DNA of 64,000 nt from Siphonodentalium dalli (Eukaryota > Mollusca > Scaphopoda > Gadilida > Siphonodentaliidae), in assembly GCA_032622095.1 (NCBI GenBank), contig CP136065.1, forward strand, positions 155,379,577 to 155,443,576. The letters are read 5' to 3'. A program made the position numbers and the translations under genes. Positions 61,420-64,000 of the stretch are shown here, piece after piece (the first letter of the stretch is position 1; every line of letters starts with the position of its first letter). Below the pieces are notes generated by a model. It did not search any database, was not told the DNA's origin, and saw only the letters and a program-made list of their open reading frames with translations.

Positions 61420-62799
61420 TATCTATATAATACATGTTCTCTATAAATACGTTAGGCCTATAGGCCTATATACTCTTGAAAAAAAACCTTATGATAAGTC
61501 ATAGCAATTTTCCAGCTGTTTTCAAATGAATGTTTTCGCCCATAAGTGAGATAAATATACGCTCTTTTTTTCTTGGCGTCACGAAAGGACTAACCAAAAA
61601 AATATAAGAATATCTTTTCTGAAGTACCGGGTATATTATATTTGACAACAAGACGTTCTGTGTCATACGGTACAGCTATAGTCTAGAGTCCATATATAAA
61701 ATATAATTTACATATAAATTATCGACCTATATACGTAATAACTATACGGTAGCCTATATATTCCCTAATATATGTATATATGCATGTTTATCCCCCAACC
61801 GGGAAAATTAACAATCTAGAGAATACCAAGGAACTTTAAATAATATTTTGTAACTCATGAGAAAATGATATATTAGTTGTATATACCGCGGTACCACATG
61901 CTGTTTATGTGCACTGCTTAGCACATTGTAACGAATTGATCGTCAAAGACGCCATCGGCGTACCGGGTACCGATCGATATCGATGCATGATAATTCCATG
62001 CTGGATGTTTCATTTTAATATTTTACCTGTCAACATAACAATTCTAACCGAATAAATTCTTTTTCGTGGACGGAGCTCGTAAGACCGATAGTCGCATGTT
62101 CAATAACAGTTATTTTTTTTTTTAATAATTCATATATTAGGCCTATATAGTGTGCCGTACTCAGAAAAATATATCAGTAATTTAGAGAGTCATTTCGCTA
62201 TAAATATTGTTAAAAAGATACAATTATATAATGTATATATATAGGATTTATATGTGCATGTCGATCTGCGACAAAGTCGTCGAAAAAAATTATCAAACAC
62301 CAAATAAATGGATATAAAATTAAATCTAACAAGATATGTGATATAAACAAATATATATAGTTTTCATCCCAAATATGGTATATTGTCGACAATACCAGTA
62401 TATAATCTAAATATATAAAGCAAAATAGGTTTCGTAATTTTTTAACTTACCTTGGATTCCCAAATACATATATATATATAGGGTTGTATGCGTACATGAA
62501 GTAGAAATTATATGTCTCATGAATATTATGTGGCGCCTATAATTGCAGGACAATGAACTTCGTTAAACTAATTAGGATAACTACTTAAGTATCATCGCCT
62601 AATTAAGATATGAACATCGGATGCGGTCTAATGAGCGGGGCCCGGAACCCGTCCATAGCTTCACCAGCGTCCCCGTCTCTCGGCTCCAGTATACGTCAAG
62701 TTAATTGGATCACAATCGTCTTCGTCCGATTAGTGACACGAGTAAGACACATAGGTTGGAGGGAAATATGTCAAACCTACCATAATATATAGTTGTCCA
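61420..62799. other. AT-rich intergenic, possible 5' region of right-edge gene
   Basis: Many TATATA tracts. A GC-richer patch at 62610-62700 reads MNIGCGLMSGARNPSIASPA and SPSLGSSIRQ on the plus strand and looks codon-like, but no splice path joins it in frame to the exon at 63706. Confidence 0.45.
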
Positions 62800-62900
62800 G
62801 TATTACTTATTTACTATCATACTCAGCAGATTAAAACATCTCCACATACACATTCGCAATACATCATCTTAAAGTCTTCAAATTCGATTTTATCGTTCAG
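62800..62900 (+). other. Possible non-coding first exon of the right-edge gene
   Basis: A strong donor CAG|GTATGT lies at 62900/62901 and the next strong acceptor is at 63702-63703, giving an intron of about 803 nt that leads 2 nt upstream of the ATG at 63706. The start of the exon cannot be seen. Inference from splice signals only. Confidence 0.4.
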
Positions 62901-63705
62901 GTATGTTTACATTTTTCACTATATTTTTAAGTTACCGATATCCAACCGCGTATTATATATTGCTCCGATTTGCTGCATGGACTTATGATTCCTCTATTTC
63001 GAGAGACTGATTTCGGCGAATGTTTCCAACTTCAATTCCCCATTCGTATTGTCATGCAGAGTACCAGAAACAAATTGGTGTAAACAATATTTATTCCCCA
63101 ATACAAAACAAGATAAATATTTTAACAAAATGCTAATGGATGATTATGGGTGATTGGAATGGGATGAGACAACAAGCCTATTGTGGCTTTTTTGTAAGTC
63201 CTCTTCCAGATCGCTCAAATTTCCGAAACAAATTATAGCTGTATATGTACACCGCATCTATGGAATTAACTCTTTTGGTGTAGACTGAAGACCAGCCATT
63301 TTCGGTCAAACTACAACATTCAACCACCAATATATCTAATGAAATGAGGAAAATTGTGCAAATACTAACCTCGGTCAGTATATATAGTGAAAAGTAATTG
63401 AATAATATTCATCGCTTTTTTATTTGTATAATATCGTTGAGATTGTGATTTACTGTATCACAAAAGGGGCTCACATGCACTTTGAACACGGCCATTTTCG
63501 TGTATATTAAAGTCCTTATCATTATGTAAAAATTTGTTCCATGCAAGTTGTGATTATCTTAACCCCTTTCAGAATAATAATATACTGTGGATTCTAATGT
63601 TAAACATATTGTCTAAACAATATGTGCACACCTTTAAAATGTTTCTGTATAACATTGAAATATAGGCTCAATTTTCAAAGTTGTTTTATTTTGCATGTTT
63701 CAGAT

Positions 63706-64000
63706 ATGGGTAAGCAGGTTGCGTTCACAAAAATCAACAAACATAAGAAAACGTTGCCAGACTACCACAAAATCAGCAAAAAGTTTAAACCGCAAGCCTC
63801 GTCTTCGTTCATGGAGAGTCCAACTAAGATGTCGCCGAGAATGAACAGAGCAATGAAGAGGCTTCCCGACGACCTGTGTGCCAACGTACCAGTCGCATCA
63901 TCAACCGTCATCGACAAACCAGACGACATCTCAACCGCGTTGTCATCCGGGGTTTCATCAACAAATATGGACAAGTCGTTCTTTTTCGTTCCCGTTGCGT
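63706..64000 (+). CDS. Start of an unrecognised plus-strand protein (cut by window end)
   Basis: Open reading frame of 98 codons with no stop before the window ends. It starts MGKQVAFTKINKHKKTLPDY and continues basic and Ser/Pro-rich (SPTKMSPRMNRAMKRLPDDL). The region is clearly GC-richer and more codon-like than the flanking AT-rich DNA. A good acceptor (TTTTGCATGTTTCAG) ends 2 nt before the ATG, so the 5' UTR is probably spliced. The Lys/Arg-rich N-terminus could suggest a nuclear protein, but no domain is visible and I do not assign a function. Confidence 0.7.
   Translation, partial: MGKQVAFTKINKHKKTLPDYHKISKKFKPQASSSFMESPTKMSPRMNRAMKRLPDDLCANVPVASSTVIDKPDDISTALSSGVSSTNMDKSFFFVPVA

Noticed and set aside
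62610-62792. Plus-strand MNIGCGLMSGARNPS frame as first coding exon
   Set aside because: Looks codon-like for about 30 residues, but the only donor (CAA|GTTAAT) is weak and joining to 63704 puts the next exon in a frame that stops.
1-64000. CRISPR arrays, operons or bacterial-type systems
   Set aside because: Repeats present are dispersed or palindromic transposons without regular spacers, and genes have spliceosomal introns.

Overview
This is a eukaryotic, AT-rich, intron-rich window dense in repeats. It is most probably from a marine invertebrate, and a mollusc (bivalve) is my best guess. The reasons are long introns with canonical GT/AG sites, many small non-autonomous DNA transposons, non-autonomous Helitrons, a Penelope-like fragment, a non-LTR fragment, and abundant 'tacatgta' words. 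The organism is inferred from style; no diagnostic gene fixes it. No bacterial operon, CRISPR array, rRNA or intact tRNA was seen.

The main content is one minus-strand gene spread over about 32 kb (35577 down to 3278). I reconstructed 12 coding exons from reading frame, splice sites and splice phase. The predicted product is about 985 residues: a Ser/Thr-rich N-terminal (probably extracellular) segment, one transmembrane helix followed by RRK..SSKKK, an acidic linker, three SH3 domains separated by charged linkers, a 489-residue proline-rich exon with SH3 ligand motifs and a 15-residue KWDA tandem repeat, and a C-terminal fourth SH3 domain. All junctions keep frame except exon 10 to exon 11, where two nucleotides are missing, so a small exon is probably unseen there. 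No signal peptide was found. A possible Cys-rich exon lies upstream at about 36603-36783.

The right edge holds the start of a plus-strand gene: a probable non-coding exon ending at 62900, an intron, and a coding exon opening at 63706 that runs off the window. Its product was not recognised.

The rest (introns and the 36-63 kb intergenic stretch) is mostly repeats. At least twelve copies of one palindromic TA-flanked MITE (palindrome A) are present, two inside a fresh 813-bp tandem duplication and one split by a TTAA-flanked element. Other elements are two non-autonomous Helitrons, a 1.4-kb hAT-like element with a near-perfect 8-bp target duplication, a Harbinger-like element (3-bp TAA duplication) that carries other foldbacks inside it, two piggyBac-like TTAA elements, a 4.1-kb foldback with arms of about 0.9-1.4 kb, and several further foldbacks. 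The decayed GIY-YIG end of a Penelope-like element and the decayed RT tail of a non-LTR element are the only recognisable transposon proteins.

The gene's parts suggest a membrane-anchored scaffold: cytoplasmic SH3 domains could bind partners or the protein's own proline-rich region. That is inference from domain order; nothing here shows ligand, partner or expression.
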